Notes: generated by a model from the sequence alone, not told the origin. A stretch of 64,000 nt of DNA from Eremococcus coleocola DSM 15696 (GCF_000428865.1 NZ_AUAT01000001.1:93383-157382); one strand, 5' to 3'. Positions 8,714-19,211 are shown, numbered from the stretch's first letter. Translations and numbers: made by a program.

Positions 8714-10810
8714 TTACTTGATTAATACTTTCCGTGATAAATTAATCCGACCCCGGTCATCAATTTCAGTTACTTTAACTGTCACATCATCACCCATGGC
8801 TAAGACATCTTCAACTTTATCGATTCGTTCTTTAGCTATTTGAGAGATATGGAGTAAGCCTTGTTTGCCTGGTAAGATTTCAACAAAAGCGCCGAATTTT
8901 TCAATCCGAACTACTTTCCCCGTATAGACTTCACCAGCCGCCACTACATGGGTTAAACTTTCAATAATATCTTTGGCTTTATTAATCATGGCTTGGTCTT
9001 CAGAGTAAATTGACACATTACCTTCATCATCAATATCGATTTTAACACCTGTTTCATCGATAATTTTGTTGATCGTTTCGCCACCCTTACCAATCACCAC
9101 TTTGATTTGGTCAATATCAATTTTAACCATTTCAATCTTAGGTGCATACTTACTCAATTCAGGTCTTGGTGCTGCAATGGTGGAAGTAATTTGATCCAAA
9201 ATCTGCATCCGGGCTACTTTAGCTTGAGCTAAGGCTTCCCGCAAGATTTGTTCTGTAATTCCTTGGATTTTAATATCCATTTGTAAAGCGGTAATTCCTT
9301 TAGCAGTACCAGCTACCTTGAAGTCCATATCACCGAGGTGATCTTCTAGGCCCTGAATGTCCGTTAAGATGGTATAATCAGCATCATCATCCATCACCAA
9401 GCCCATGGCGATCCCAGCCACTGGAGCTTTAATTGGGATACCAGCATCCATCATGGCTAGGGTTGACCCACAAATAGAGGCCTGGGAAGACGAACCGTTT
9501 GATTCTAAAACTTCAGAGACAAGACGAATCACATATGGAAATTCTTCTTCTGAAGGAATAACATGTTTCAAGGCCCGTTCACCTAAAGCACCATGGCCCA
9601 CTTCACGACGACCTGGGCTACCCATCCGGCCAGTTTCACCCACTGAATATGGAGGGAAATTATAGTGATGCATAAACCGTTTATAATCTTCGGTACCTAA
9701 GCCATCAATAATTTGATGCTCTCTTAATGGGGCCAAAGTTGCAACAGATAAGGCTTGCGTTTGTCCCCGAGTAAAGAGACCAGAACCATGGACCCGTGGT
9801 AAGAGACCAACTTCTGAAGAAAGTGGACGAATTTCATCAATTTTACGACCATCTGGCCGCACCCGTTCTTTGGTAATTAAACGGCGAACTTCATCTTTTT
9901 CTAAATCATGTAAGGCAATATTTACAGACTTAATGATTTCTTCAAATTCAGGATTACTATCATATTTTGTTTGGAAATATTCCACGGCCGCTGCCATAAC
10001 GTCAGCAACGGCTTCTTCCCGGGCTTTCTTTTCTTCAGTTTGAATGGCTTGAACCATTTTAGCTTGGAAAAGTTCATTGACTTGGTCCACAATGTCAGGC
10101 AGAGGTTTAGCCAAGGTCAATTCAAATTTTTCTTTACCCACAGCTGATATGATTTCTTCTTGGAAGGCAACGAGTTCTTTAATAGCCTCATGACCGAATA
10201 ATAAAGCTTCTAACATTTCGGCTTCAGGAACTTCAGCCGCATCAGACTCAACCATATTAATTGCTGTCTTAGTCCCAGCTACCGTTAAGTCAATTTCAGT
10301 TGTAGCGAGTTGGTCAACACTTGGATTAATAATTAATTGACCATCTACTCGAGCCACTTTAACCCCAGCAATTGGACCATCAAAAGGCACATCAGAAACA
10401 CCTAATGCTAAGGAAGCACCAAACATAGCGGCCATCTCAGGACTATTATCTTGATCAACGGATAAGACGGTTGCTACAATTTGAACCTCATTCCGGACTC
10501 CATCAGGAAACATTGGCCGAATTGGACGGTCAATTAAACGCGCGGTTAAGGTTGCATGTTCTGAAGGACGCCCTTCTCGTTTTAAGAAGCCACCTGGTAC
10601 TTTACCTACAGCATACATTTTTTCTTCATAGTTAACTGTCAGTGGGAAGAAATCACCAGTTCCAGCTTTTTTAGATCCAACCGCTGTAGCTAAAACAACC
10701 GTTTCACCGTAGCGAACTAGAACGGCACCCGATGCTTGCTTGGCAACTTGGCCAATCTCAACTTGTAGAGGTCGACCCCTAAAATCAAGCTTAAATACTT
10801 GTTTTGTCAT
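8714..10810 (-). CDS. pnp: Polyribonucleotide nucleotidyltransferase (PNPase)
   Basis: The start is ATG 10810 ([13 protein letters not shown]) behind AAAGGAGAG; an upstream in-frame extension lacks a ribosome site. The 698-residue enzyme degrades RNA 3' to 5' by phosphorolysis. It carries two RNase PH domains separated by an alpha-helical domain. A KH domain ([14 protein letters not shown]) and an S1 domain ([26 protein letters not shown]) close the C-terminus. Length and order are standard. It follows rpsO after a terminator, the classic rpsO-pnp arrangement. Its 115-base leader can fold into a CTACTA/TAGTAG hairpin, a possible autoregulation site. Confidence 0.98.
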   Translation of the reverse strand: MTKQVFKLDFRGRPLQVEIGQVAKQASGAVLVRYGETVVLATAVGSKKAGTGDFFPLTVNYEEKMYAVGKVPGGFLKREGRPSEHATLTARLIDRPIRPMFPDGVRNEVQIVATVLSVDQDNSPEMAAMFGASLALGVSDVPFDGPIAGVKVARVDGQLIINPSVDQLATTEIDLTVAGTKTAINMVESDAAEVPEAEMLEALLFGHEAIKELVAFQEEIISAVGKEKFELTLAKPLPDIVDQVNELFQAKMVQAIQTEEKKAREEAVADVMAAAVEYFQTKYDSNPEFEEIIKSVNIALHDLEKDEVRRLITKERVRPDGRKIDEIRPLSSEVGLLPRVHGSGLFTRGQTQALSVATLAPLREHQIIDGLGTEDYKRFMHHYNFPPYSVGETGRMGSPGRREVGHGALGERALKHVIPSEEEFPYVIRLVSEVLESNGSSSQASICGSTLAMMDAGIPIKAPVAGIAMGLVMDDDADYTILTDIQGLEDHLGDMDFKVAGTAKGITALQMDIKIQGITEQILREALAQAKVARMQILDQITSTIAAPRPELSKYAPKIEMVKIDIDQIKVVIGKGGETINKIIDETGVKIDIDDEGNVSIYSEDQAMINKAKDIIESLTHVVAAGEVYTGKVVRIEKFGAFVEILPGKQGLLHISQIAKERIDKVEDVLAMGDDVTVKVTEIDDRGRINLSRKVLIK

Positions 10811-10925
10811 ATATACTCTCCTTTTTATTGCAAACGGTAGACTACTAAACAAATATCAATTAAACTCCTTAGCGTTTAGCTCATACTTGTATAGTAGTGA
10901 CCAACCATTTGTATATTTTTATATA

Positions 10926-10957
10926 AAAAGAAGGATGACAAAAATGTCACCCTTTTT
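10926..10957 (-). terminator. Terminator between rpsO and pnp
   Basis: On the minus strand GGGTGACA and TGTCATCC pair around a TTTT loop and are followed by TTCTTTTT. It probably allows partial read-through into pnp, as in other rpsO-pnp operons. Confidence 0.85.
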
Positions 10958-10967
10958 AAAATCATGA

Positions 10968-11237
10968 TTAACGACGTAATCCTAAACGAGAAATTAATTC
11001 ACGGTAACGAGGAATATCGTTTTCACGTAAGTAAGCTAATAAGTTACGACGGTGCCCGATTTTCTTCATTAAACCACGATAAGAATGGAAATCTTTCTTA
11101 TGTTCTTTAATATGCTCATTTAATAAGTTGATTTCTTCAGTTAAAACGGCAACTTGTACCTCAACTGAACCTGTATCGCCTTCATGAGTAGCATATTCTT
11201 TAATGATTTCGCTCTTGCGTTCTTTGCTTAATGCCAT
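10968..11237 (-). CDS. rpsO: 30S ribosomal protein S15
   Basis: The 89-residue product begins [24 protein letters not shown] and has the hallmark segment [19 protein letters not shown] in slightly altered form ([19 protein letters not shown]). S15 binds 16S rRNA early in 30S assembly. GAGGTGA precedes the ATG. A 117-base leader with its own promoter lies upstream, consistent with autoregulation by S15. Confidence 0.99.
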   Translation of the reverse strand: MALSKERKSEIIKEYATHEGDTGSVEVQVAVLTEEINLLNEHIKEHKKDFHSYRGLMKKIGHRRNLLAYLRENDIPRYRELISRLGLRR

Positions 11238-11389
11238 CTCATTTCACCTCTTTCTATGATTTTGTCCCTAACCAAGTAAACGTTGGTGATTCGATTACTG
11301 AGTTAAGGCTTTGCGCCCACCGTCCGTCGGTCAAAGACAGCAACAGACGGCTACTTGAATAATATAGCTTATTTACTAAGGATATTCAA
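11238..11389 (-). promoter_or_regulatory. rpsO promoter and structured leader (candidate S15-binding RNA)
   Basis: The promoter is TTGAAT (11384-11389) and TATATT (11361-11366) on the minus strand with a 17-base spacer. The transcript leader is about 117 bases and contains a GC-rich stem in which GCCGTC pairs with GACGG. Several Firmicute groups place an S15-binding autoregulatory RNA here. The promoter is clear; the regulatory role is inferred from position. Confidence 0.6.
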
Positions 11390-11416
11390 GCTAAAACCGG
11401 ATTTTTTATAGGGTTT

Positions 11417-13411
11417 TTATTTTTTCTTATAAAAAACAGCCTTTAATTCCATAATAATATCTCTAAGCTCGGCGGCTGCCTCGAAGTTCATGGCTTTAGC
11501 ATGTTGCCTCATTTCCATTTCTAAGCGGTCCAACTCTTCTTCTCTTTGGGCCCGCGATAGGGATTTGAATTGTTGCAAGATATTTTCTTCTTGTTCATCA
11601 GAAGATACTTCCTTAGATATCTTAATTAGATCGCGGACTTCTTTCTTAATGGTTTGTGGCGTAATCCCATGAGCTTCATTATAAGCCATTTGAATTTTCC
11701 GGCGTCGTTCTGTTTCATCCATGGCTTTCCGCATGGAATCGGTGATTGCATCTGCATACATAATCACCTTCCCATGATCATTCCGGGCAGCCCGACCAAT
11801 GGTTTGAACTAAAGACCGTTCTGACCTTAAGAAGCCTTCTTTATCCGCATCTAAAATCATAACTAAGGAAACTTCGGGTACATCGAGTCCTTCCCGCAAC
11901 AAGTTAATCCCGACTAAGACATCAAAGATTCCCAGGCGAAGATCACGAATTATTTCCGTCCGTTCCAGAGTCTTAATATCTGAGTGAAGGTACTTCACCT
12001 TAAAGTCTAATTCCTTCAAATAATCAGTTAAGTCTTCGGACATCTTCTTAGTTAAAGTTGTAATGAAGACCCGGTCACCACGGGAAATAGTTTCATTTAT
12101 CTCACTAACAATATCATCCATTTGACCCTTGATTGGTCTGACCTCAATCACCGGATCAAGTAAGCCAGTTGGCCGGATTATTTGCTCAACATATTGGTTA
12201 TCAGTTAGGTTTAATTCATAAGGACCTGGGGTGGCCGAAACATAGATCATTTGATTAACTTTTTTCTCAAACTCTTCCAAGCGTAATGGTCGATTATCTA
12301 AAGCTGACGGTAACCGAAAACCATAATCAATTAATTGTTGTTTCCGAGCCCGGTCACCGTTATACATACCGCGAATTTGGGGCAAGGTTATATGTGATTC
12401 ATCGGCTACAATTAAATAGTCATCAGGGAAGAAATCCAAGAGAGTAAAGGGTGCTTGCCCTGGTACCCGACCATCCATGTGCCGAGAGTAATTTTCAATA
12501 CCTGAACAATACCCCATTTCCAAGAGCATTTCGATATCATAGTTGGTTCTTTGTTCCAAACGTTGGGCCTCAAGGAGCTTATGTTCTTTATTCAGTTCGG
12601 CCAGTCTTTCTTCTAATTCAGCGCGAATGGTTTCCACTGCCCTCAAAGTCTGTTCTTGGTTGGCCACAAAGTGAGTAGCAGGATAGACTGGGAAGTGCTT
12701 CAATTCGGATTTAATTTCACCTGTCATCACATCCACTTCACGGATCCGGTCAATTTCATCACCAAACCACTCAACCCTAAGCACAGAGGAGTCATGGGAG
12801 GCGATGAAAATTTCAACCACATCTCCCCGGACTCGGAAAGTTCCCCGTTGGAAATCATAGTCATTACGGACATACTGCATTTCAACTAAGCGGTTTAAGA
12901 CATAGGCACGCGAGATTTCTTGTCCTTCTCTTAGAGACAAAACTTGGTCCCGGTACATTTCTGGGTCAACCAAACCATAAATACAAGATACCGACGCAAC
13001 CACAATAACATCACGCCGTTCTAATAAGGCTGAGGAAGCAGAGTGACGTAATTTATCAATTTCATCATTAATAGAGGCTTCTTTTTCAATATAGGAATCA
13101 GATGAAGGTACATAGGCTTCTGGCTGATAGTAATCATAATAAGAGACAAAATATTCAACTGCATTATCCGGGAAAAATTCTAATAACTCACTATATAATT
13201 GACCTGCTAAAGTTTTATTGTGAGCTAGGACTAAAGTTGGCTTGTTTATTTCCTGTATCACATTAGCAATAGTAAAGGTTTTACCTGTCCCAGTAGCGCC
13301 TAAAAGAATTTGATCCCGTTTTCCTTCTTTTAGACCTTTTACTAAATCGGCAATCGCTTTGGGTTGATCCCCTGACGCTTGATAAGGTGCTTTTAAATTA
13401 AAATGATCCAT
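11417..13411 (-). CDS. uvrB: UvrABC excision nuclease subunit B
   Basis: The 664-residue protein is full length. It has Walker A GATGTGKT (residues 38-45), the DNA-clamping beta-hairpin [12 protein letters not shown], the DESH box, helicase motif VI (QTIGRAARN) and a C-terminal UVR motif that binds UvrC. UvrB loads onto damage with UvrA and then recruits UvrC for incision. uvrA, often next to uvrB in Firmicutes, is not in the window. A LexA box overlaps the promoter, so expression should rise after DNA damage. Confidence 0.99.
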   Translation of the reverse strand: MDHFNLKAPYQASGDQPKAIADLVKGLKEGKRDQILLGATGTGKTFTIANVIQEINKPTLVLAHNKTLAGQLYSELLEFFPDNAVEYFVSYYDYYQPEAYVPSSDSYIEKEASINDEIDKLRHSASSALLERRDVIVVASVSCIYGLVDPEMYRDQVLSLREGQEISRAYVLNRLVEMQYVRNDYDFQRGTFRVRGDVVEIFIASHDSSVLRVEWFGDEIDRIREVDVMTGEIKSELKHFPVYPATHFVANQEQTLRAVETIRAELEERLAELNKEHKLLEAQRLEQRTNYDIEMLLEMGYCSGIENYSRHMDGRVPGQAPFTLLDFFPDDYLIVADESHITLPQIRGMYNGDRARKQQLIDYGFRLPSALDNRPLRLEEFEKKVNQMIYVSATPGPYELNLTDNQYVEQIIRPTGLLDPVIEVRPIKGQMDDIVSEINETISRGDRVFITTLTKKMSEDLTDYLKELDFKVKYLHSDIKTLERTEIIRDLRLGIFDVLVGINLLREGLDVPEVSLVMILDADKEGFLRSERSLVQTIGRAARNDHGKVIMYADAITDSMRKAMDETERRRKIQMAYNEAHGITPQTIKKEVRDLIKISKEVSSDEQEENILQQFKSLSRAQREEELDRLEMEMRQHAKAMNFEAAAELRDIIMELKAVFYKKK

Positions 13412-13426
13412 CGTTTTACTCCTTTA

Positions 13427-13473
13427 CGAATGAATGTTCGCTTTTATGATACCCTAATTTCTAAAAAATGCAA
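13427..13473 (-). promoter_or_regulatory. uvrB promoter with LexA box
   Basis: On the minus strand TTGCAT (13468-13473) and TATCAT (13446-13451) are separated by 16 bases. CGAACATTCATTCG (13427-13440) follows immediately and matches the LexA box with one mismatch in the right half-site. Its position over the start of transcription fits repression. Confidence 0.82.
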
Positions 13474-13510
13474 AAAGTAGGATTATATCTAAAGAAAAAT
13501 AAAAAAAAGA

Positions 13511-13571
13511 TTGCTTTTAGCTTTTTAAATACGTTATAATACTTCTTGTTGACTAAGTCAGCTTTGACTTA
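13511..13571 (+). promoter_or_regulatory. rpsT promoter and leader hairpin
   Basis: TTGCTT (13511-13516) and TATAAT (13535-13540) with an 18-base spacer drive rpsT. The leader then contains a perfect 7-bp hairpin, TAAGTCA-gctt-TGACTTA (13554-13571), 37 bases before the ATG. It could stabilise the mRNA or serve autoregulation by S20. Confidence 0.7.
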
Positions 13572-13608
13572 TATACTATTAAGAACCAATATTGAAAGAG
13601 GTGACATC

Positions 13609-13863
13609 ATGGCAAACTCAGCACAAGCAACTAAACGTGTGCGTCAAAACACTACTAAACGTGACTTAAATAAAGCTCAAGTATCTGAAATGCGTACCGC
13701 TATCAAAAACTTTAAAGCTGCCGTAGAATCTTCAGCCGATAATGCACAAGAATTATTCAATGCAGCCGCAAGTAAAATTGATCGTGCAGCTAAAAATGGT
13801 TTAATCCATGGTAATAAAGCTGACCGCGATAAAGCTAAATTAAACTCATTATTAAATAAATAA
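13609..13863 (+). CDS. rpsT: 30S ribosomal protein S20
   Basis: The start is ATG 13609 (MANSAQATKRVRQN) with GAAAGAGGTGA upstream; the longer in-frame extension is leader. The 84-residue, lysine- and arginine-rich helical protein has the standard length and binds 16S rRNA. It is monocistronic and convergent with holA, the arrangement seen across Bacilli. Confidence 0.98.
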   Translation: MANSAQATKRVRQNTTKRDLNKAQVSEMRTAIKNFKAAVESSADNAQELFNAAASKIDRAAKNGLIHGNKADRDKAKLNSLLNK

Positions 13864-13880
13864 TTAAAATAAATATTTTG

Positions 13881-13911
13881 AGCCAGCCTCTTCGCGATGC
13901 TGGCTTTTTTC
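13881..13911 (+). terminator. rpsT terminator
   Basis: AGCCAGC and GCTGGCT pair around a short loop, followed by six T residues. Confidence 0.9.
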
Positions 13912-13938
13912 TTTACTCTTTTTTATTTATTCTTTAAT

Positions 13939-14979
13939 TTAGCTTTTATTTTTTTCTACCATATCTTGTAATTTCATCAGTAAAATATAAAAATAGGTTT
14001 CTTTATTGCCCAATCCTTGTTTCATAGCAAAATCAGCTTCTACCAAATCCATATAAAATTGTTGTAATTGATTCAGACTAAGGATCCGGTTATTTTTTAA
14101 AGCTAATTTAACCCGGTAAGGATGGACCGAAAGGGTTTTAGCAATATCTCCTTCTAAGTGGCCTGCTTCCATGAGGATTCGACTTTGGATAAATAAGCGA
14201 AATTGGGTAATCAGTAAAGCGTGCAATTGAATAGGATTATTGTTTAATAAGAGTAAATCGCGGTATATTTTGACTGCCTTTTCAATTTGGAGGGCCACCA
14301 CCGCATTCGATAATTCAAACACATTTGATTCTAGGCTGCGAGGTACCAATAATGAAATATCTTTTTTGGTGATTAATTGGTCCGGATTAGCAAAAGAATT
14401 CAGTTTATTTAATTCACTTGTTACCTTTGTTAAATCATAATTTGTCCTAATTAATAGTTCTTGGATACCCTCTCTTTGAATCTTAAATTTTCCATCTCTA
14501 AGAAATTCTTTTAAATAGGCTTCAACCGCCCGTTCATCCATCGGCGTCATTTCTACGAAATTCGCCTCTTTTAAGAGTGCCTTACTTAACTTGCGCCGTT
14601 TGTCTAAATTATCCTTTAAGACCCTAAAAATCAATACTGAAGCCTCATTGGGTTGGGCTAAATACTCTAATAAGGCTGCTTGCTCTTTATCGGTGATACT
14701 TTTACGACTGGCCCCAATCAGGCTATCCGCTTGATCAACCACAATGACCCTGCGGTCTGCAAAGAAAGAAAAGAGATTCGCTTCATCAAGGACTAGGGTT
14801 AAACTGTCTTCTTGTAAATCAAAGCGCGTTAAATCAAGCTCCTCTTGTCCTTGACGACAATGGTCTAAGAGACTAGACAGAAAGGTATCTTGGAGATACT
14901 GTTCACTCCCATATAATAGATAGACTGGACTTACTTGGCCAGTTTTTAATTTTTTTAGGGCTGATTGGTAACTTGACAC
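13939..14979 (-). CDS. holA: DNA polymerase III delta subunit
   Basis: The 346-residue protein is the clamp-loader subunit that opens the beta sliding clamp. The N-terminal segment SPVYLLYGSEQYLQDTF and the spacing of the three clamp-loader domains fit HolA/YqeN. The start codon is GTG 14979, chosen because AGGAGG lies seven bases upstream. The family partner comEC, usually upstream, is absent; a C26 amidotransferase gene lies divergently there instead. rpsT follows convergently as usual. Confidence 0.95.
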   Translation of the reverse strand: MSSYQSALKKLKTGQVSPVYLLYGSEQYLQDTFLSSLLDHCRQGQEELDLTRFDLQEDSLTLVLDEANLFSFFADRRVIVVDQADSLIGASRKSITDKEQAALLEYLAQPNEASVLIFRVLKDNLDKRRKLSKALLKEANFVEMTPMDERAVEAYLKEFLRDGKFKIQREGIQELLIRTNYDLTKVTSELNKLNSFANPDQLITKKDISLLVPRSLESNVFELSNAVVALQIEKAVKIYRDLLLLNNNPIQLHALLITQFRLFIQSRILMEAGHLEGDIAKTLSVHPYRVKLALKNNRILSLNQLQQFYMDLVEADFAMKQGLGNKETYFYILLMKLQDMVEKNKS

Positions 14980-15114
14980 GAAATCTCCTCCTCTTACAAG
15001 ATTACAATACTATTATCCTAGTTTAGCTTATTCTTTACTTAAATTAAAGCTCAGACTTGCATGTATTTTTCAAAGCTATATAATAGGGAACATATTCTAG
15101 AAAAGGAGCCCATT

Positions 15115-15840
15115 ATGAAAGCAAAAATTGGTATTACTGGTAATATTATTACCTACAAACGGCCTGAAGAAGTGGCTGCTTTTGACGCCAACTACACGCC
15201 ACGTGAATTCTCACAAGCTGTAGAATTAGCAGGGGGAATTCCCTATATCATTCCGATTATGGATGAATCACTAGCTGAAGAAATTATGTCTAGCTTAGAT
15301 GGCCTCATTCTAACGGGTGGGCAAGATGTTTCGCCCCTCTTATATAATCAAGAGCCCCATCAAGCCATCCAAGAAACTTCGCCCCAAAGAGACACCTTTG
15401 AATTAGCCCTTATCAATGCAGCAATTCACCAAGGTAAGGCTATCTTAGGTATTTGTCGCGGACTACAACTATTAAATGTCCGCTATGGGGGCACACTTTA
15501 TCAAGATTTATCTGAAGATAAGACAGCTTACCTTCAACATAACCAACAAAGTTTACCCCAATTTCCAACCCATCGCATTCAAATCAAAGATCAGTCGAGT
15601 TTATCACCCATCTTTGGTAAGGAAATTACCGTTAACTCCTTCCATCACCAATCAATCGATCAATTAGGTCAAGGGCTTACGGTGATTGCTCAATCTCTGG
15701 ATCAGGTTATCGAAGCGGTTGAAGCACCCGCAGATAATGTCATCGCGGTCCAATGGCATCCTGAGTTAACCCATATTCATGACCAACACTCCATTAACCT
15801 CTTTCGAAATTTAGTCGAACGTGCCTTGCCAAAAGATTAA
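15115..15840 (+). CDS. Class I glutamine amidotransferase-like hydrolase (peptidase C26, PuuD-like)
   Basis: The start is ATG 15115 (MKAKIGITGN), preceded by AAAGGAG; the longer frame lacks a site. The 241-residue protein has the nucleophile elbow GICRGLQLLN with the catalytic cysteine, and VQWHPE with the histidine and glutamate of the triad. This family includes gamma-glutamyl-GABA hydrolase and other gamma-glutamyl hydrolases. It stands alone, without putrescine genes nearby, so the substrate is uncertain. Confidence 0.9.
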   Translation: MKAKIGITGNIITYKRPEEVAAFDANYTPREFSQAVELAGGIPYIIPIMDESLAEEIMSSLDGLILTGGQDVSPLLYNQEPHQAIQETSPQRDTFELALINAAIHQGKAILGICRGLQLLNVRYGGTLYQDLSEDKTAYLQHNQQSLPQFPTHRIQIKDQSSLSPIFGKEITVNSFHHQSIDQLGQGLTVIAQSLDQVIEAVEAPADNVIAVQWHPELTHIHDQHSINLFRNLVERALPKD

Positions 15841-15845
15841 AAAAT

Positions 15846-15884
15846 AAAGCTAGAGAGTTCTTCTGAAGAACTTTCTAGCTTTTA
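15846..15884. terminator. Bidirectional terminator
   Basis: AAAGCTAGAGAGTTC pairs with GAACTTTCTAGCTTT and is flanked by A and T runs. It serves the C26 gene and the convergent GcvH-like gene. Confidence 0.88.
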
Positions 15885-15887
15885 ATA

Positions 15888-16178
15888 TTAGGCTTCAATT
15901 TTAACAATCCAATTTTTTTCTTCATCTTGTGAATCTAAGAGGCTGGGATTATTTTCAGCTTCTACATGTTTAACAACAATTTTACCCGAAATTGGACTAG
16001 GAATTTCAATAGTGGCTTTGGAAGCTTCCACATTTAAGAGGGTATCCCCTGCTGCAATTTCACCCAGACGGGCTATATTCGCATAGACAATCTCGCCAAC
16101 TTCTTCTTGTAGGACTTCATTAACACCTAATACGATTTGACCTGAGGCTTCTTTTTGCCATAAATATTCTACATTCAT
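15888..16178 (-). CDS. Short GcvH-like lipoyl-carrier protein
   Basis: The 96-residue protein is a biotinyl/lipoyl domain closest to glycine cleavage H protein. Segments matching GcvH are VLGVNEVLQEEVGEIVYANI, the lipoylation site VEASKATIEIPSPISG with K54 as acceptor, and a C-terminal NWIVKIEA. Classical GcvH is near 125 residues, so this is short, mainly at the N-terminus. No other glycine cleavage gene is nearby. It lies 26 bases after rodA in the same direction. It may be an intermediate carrier for lipoate relay rather than part of glycine cleavage. Confidence 0.8.
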   Translation of the reverse strand: MNVEYLWQKEASGQIVLGVNEVLQEEVGEIVYANIARLGEIAAGDTLLNVEASKATIEIPSPISGKIVVKHVEAENNPSLLDSQDEEKNWIVKIEA

Positions 16179-16204
16179 CTTAATTCCCCTATCTTTTTGT
16201 ATGT

Positions 16205-17392
16205 CTAAAAATCATCATTGTCGAAAATGTATGACTTATAGTGATAACGCATTGACAGTATCAAGCCTACCCCAATCATGTTGGAAAGTAAAGCTGAACC
16301 CCCTTGAGAAATAAAAGGTAATGGCACCCCGGTAATTGGTAGGAGTCCAATATTCATTCCAATATTTTCCAAAATATGGAAGAGGATCATTGAAATAACC
16401 CCAGTTGCAATATAGGTATAAAACTCATTCTTAGTTTTAAAACAAGTTTGAACCATTTGATAAATCAAAATAAAATAAATTAAAAGTAAGAATGAGGCAC
16501 CGATAAAACCAAAATTTTCACCAATGGTGGTAAATATAAAGTCAGATTCCCTAACCGGCACGGTTACTTCTGAAACCCCTAGTCCTTTGCCAAGTAACTG
16601 ACCTGACCCAATGGCTTTAATTGATTGAGCTAACTGATATCCAGACCCCCGCGTATCCGCAAAAGGCTCTAGCCAGTCTTTAATCCGGTTAATTTGATAA
16701 GCTTGAACCAACTTATTCTCAATCAAGAAGTCTGGGAAAAAGACCACAGCAGAAAGTATTCCTGCAGCCAAGGCTACAACAATCAGAATCGCCGGTAATA
16801 AGATTTTCCAAGAAATACCCGATACCAGAATCACACCGCCGGTAATGGCTAACATAACCAAGTTCGTCCCTAAGTCATTTTGAAGTTGAATCAAAACCAT
16901 TGCTGGCAAAGCAACCACAGCAATTTTTCCTAATAATAACCAATCTGATTTAAGGGTTCTTTCAATAAATTCATGGTTATGTTGGGTTACTACCCGCGCT
17001 AACATAATAATGTAAGCCGGTTTAACAACTTCCGAAGGTTGGAAAGATAAAGATCCTAGTCTAAACCAAGAACGAGCCCCCGTTTCAGCAGCTAGTTGCC
17101 GGTCGTAAAAAATAAGCACAAAAACTAATAAAAGGAGTCCTAAGCCATACAAGTAAGTGGATAATTTCCAGTATTGTTCACTATTAAACTGCATGACTAC
17201 AATAACGGCAATCGACCCTACAGCATACCAGAGGGCATGAAACAAGGTTGGGGCGATATTTTCCCCATTAATCATGGTCGTGGTTGCATAGACGGATATT
17301 AAGCCAATTAGGGCTAAGATAATAATTGTTAAGATTATGCCATAATCAACCCGAGATTCTTGTTCAATTTTTAATTTTCGTGACATGTTCAT
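16205..17392 (-). CDS. rodA: Peptidoglycan glycosyltransferase RodA/FtsW family, probably RodA
   Basis: The 395-residue protein is a SEDS polymerase with about ten membrane segments. Family motifs include GARSWFRLGSLSFQPSEVVKPAYIIMLA in separated stretches, and near the end LPITGVPLPFISQGGSALLSN. RodA polymerises glycan strands for side-wall growth with a class B PBP and MreBCD, which is present at the other end of this window. ATG 17392 directly abuts the upstream stop codon; a second ATG at 17386 is possible. It is cotranscribed with the YihY gene. Confidence 0.92.
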   Translation of the reverse strand: MNMSRKLKIEQESRVDYGIILTIIILALIGLISVYATTTMINGENIAPTLFHALWYAVGSIAVIVVMQFNSEQYWKLSTYLYGLGLLLLVFVLIFYDRQLAAETGARSWFRLGSLSFQPSEVVKPAYIIMLARVVTQHNHEFIERTLKSDWLLLGKIAVVALPAMVLIQLQNDLGTNLVMLAITGGVILVSGISWKILLPAILIVVALAAGILSAVVFFPDFLIENKLVQAYQINRIKDWLEPFADTRGSGYQLAQSIKAIGSGQLLGKGLGVSEVTVPVRESDFIFTTIGENFGFIGASFLLLIYFILIYQMVQTCFKTKNEFYTYIATGVISMILFHILENIGMNIGLLPITGVPLPFISQGGSALLSNMIGVGLILSMRYHYKSYIFDNDDF

Positions 17393-18367
17393 TTAAATAG
17401 ACTCCTTCGAAGTGTGGTCTGACTCCACTTGATATATCTGATTTTGTAAAACTGGTTGACTTTGACCATAGTAAACATAATTCGAACTTGTGGCCCGAAA
17501 GACTGCTTGATCTTTTACTTGGTCTGAGATTTCCCAATAATTTTTTTCTTTAAAGTCGTGGTAAAAGACATTAATAAAAGCACCAATCGCAATCACCATG
17601 GCATTAAAATATAACCAAATCAGTAGGATGATAAAAACACCAATTGTCTGATTCGAAGTAGACCGGCCCATCATGGAAACAACCAGTCCAAATAATTGGG
17701 ATATCAAGGTAAAGCCAAGGAGAGCAAATAAAGTGCCCGGAATAGAATACCGCCAAGTCCAATTAACATTTGGGATAAATTGATAAATAATTAATAGAAC
17801 TAAAGCTAATAAGGCAAACCCAATCAAACCACTCTGATTAATCAGGATTTCCAATAAAGCAAAATCAAAGCCAAAAATATCTTTTACTGCCTGGTAGAAG
17901 GTTTCACCATATAATACGGCAAAGCCTAGGAAGACCCCTACCAATACAAAAGCTATCGTAAATACGTAGGAAAACATTCGAGCAATTAAGGCATTTTTTC
18001 TTGGTTCCGCCTTATAAATCGTATTAAAAACCCTTTGAATCGTATTAAACACATTTGAAGCGGGCCATAAAGAAATAATCAAACCGAGTGAGAAAGCTCC
18101 AGAAGATGTTGATGATAGATAATCTTCCAATAAAGGCAGCAGGAGCCCTTGCACTTGGCTCGGCAGAACATCTTTAATTGTGGCTACAATATCCGTAGGT
18201 GAAAATGGTAAGACAGAAATTACGTTAGCTAAAGCCAACATTAAGGGAACAATGGCCCAAATGATATAGAAGGAAAGCTCAGCTGCATAGGAGCCAAAAG
18301 CTAACTGCTTTTGATTGAATTGAAAAGTTTTCAGTAAACGTTGAAAGACTGATGGTTGTTCTGACAC
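17393..18367 (-). CDS. YihY/UPF0761 family membrane protein
   Basis: The start is taken as GTG 18367 (VSEQPSVFQRLLKTF) because AGGAGG lies six bases upstream; an in-frame ATG at 18430 has none. The 324-residue protein has about six membrane segments and the family pattern of LAFGSYAAELSFYIIWAIVPLML at the first of them. YihY proteins, formerly called ribonuclease BN by mistake, have no agreed function. Its stop is immediately followed by the rodA ATG, suggesting an envelope-related role. Confidence 0.88.
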   Translation of the reverse strand: MSEQPSVFQRLLKTFQFNQKQLAFGSYAAELSFYIIWAIVPLMLALANVISVLPFSPTDIVATIKDVLPSQVQGLLLPLLEDYLSSTSSGAFSLGLIISLWPASNVFNTIQRVFNTIYKAEPRKNALIARMFSYVFTIAFVLVGVFLGFAVLYGETFYQAVKDIFGFDFALLEILINQSGLIGFALLALVLLIIYQFIPNVNWTWRYSIPGTLFALLGFTLISQLFGLVVSMMGRSTSNQTIGVFIILLIWLYFNAMVIAIGAFINVFYHDFKEKNYWEISDQVKDQAVFRATSSNYVYYGQSQPVLQNQIYQVESDHTSKESI

Positions 18368-18461
18368 ACTAGCCCTCCTCTCCACTTTAATAGTCTTAAA
18401 AATTTTAACACACTTAGGAAAAAATTTCACTCATAGCTATTGGAAATTTGCTTTGCTTTTC

Positions 18462-18490
18462 TTAGACTTTTTCTAAATCTAGGTTATAAT
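18462..18490 (+). promoter_or_regulatory. Promoter of the histidine phosphatase gene
   Basis: TTAGAC (18462-18467) and TATAAT (18485-18490) are separated by 17 bases, 28 bases before the ATG. Confidence 0.65.
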
Positions 18491-18518
18491 TAAATGGTAA
18501 AGAAAGGGAGGAAGATAT

Positions 18519-19211
18519 ATGTCTAAAGGTTTGACATTTTATTTTGTAAGACACGGAGAAACCTACCTAAACCGCTATGGCCGCATGCAAGGCTGGGCTA
18601 ATGCCCCTTTAACCGATGAAGGGATTGAAGTGGTTCACCAAAGTGGTAAAGGCCTATCAAAAGTAAAATTTGATGCGGTTTATACTTCAGACCTTCAAAG
18701 AACCATTGATACAGCTAATATTTTATTAGAAGAAAATTTATATGCTGACGGATTAGAGATAACCCCCATGAAAGAATTCCGGGAAGTCCATTTTGGTTTC
18801 TATGAAGGCCTACCTGCTGAAGAAATTTGGCCCAAGGTGATGGAAGAAGCCTTAATTATTCATGACCTACCCGCTGGTAGTGAACCTGACATTAAAACAA
18901 GTCTAGACTTGGTAAAGAAATATGATCCTTATCACTATGCTGAATCTTACGCTGAGTTTTGGAACCGAGTTGAATCAGGTCTCCTAATTTTATTAAATAA
19001 ACACGCTGCGACTGATCAAAATATTCTCGTAGTCTGCCATGGTATGACCATTCGCAATTTATTACATGGTCTGGTGGCTGACTTTAAAGAAACCATCCCA
19101 CTCGACAACGCCTCTGTTTCTATTGTCCAATACAAGGATGGTCATTTTAAAATGACTGCTTATGGTAAGACCGACCACTTTGCAAAAATTGCGGAAAAAG
19201 CTGGGGAATAA
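18519..19211 (+). CDS. Histidine phosphatase family protein (phosphoglycerate mutase-like)
   Basis: The 230-residue protein has the RHGE motif at residues 11-14 (FVRHGETYLNRYGRMQGWANAPLT) and the second catalytic histidine in VCHGMTIRN. It is a cofactor-dependent-type phosphatase. Several members of this group in Lactobacillales act on sugar phosphates or phosphorylated cofactors rather than as glycolytic mutases. It is monocistronic with a strong GGGAGGAAG ribosome site and its own terminator. The exact substrate cannot be read from the sequence. Confidence 0.92.
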   Translation: MSKGLTFYFVRHGETYLNRYGRMQGWANAPLTDEGIEVVHQSGKGLSKVKFDAVYTSDLQRTIDTANILLEENLYADGLEITPMKEFREVHFGFYEGLPAEEIWPKVMEEALIIHDLPAGSEPDIKTSLDLVKKYDPYHYAESYAEFWNRVESGLLILLNKHAATDQNILVVCHGMTIRNLLHGLVADFKETIPLDNASVSIVQYKDGHFKMTAYGKTDHFAKIAEKAGE

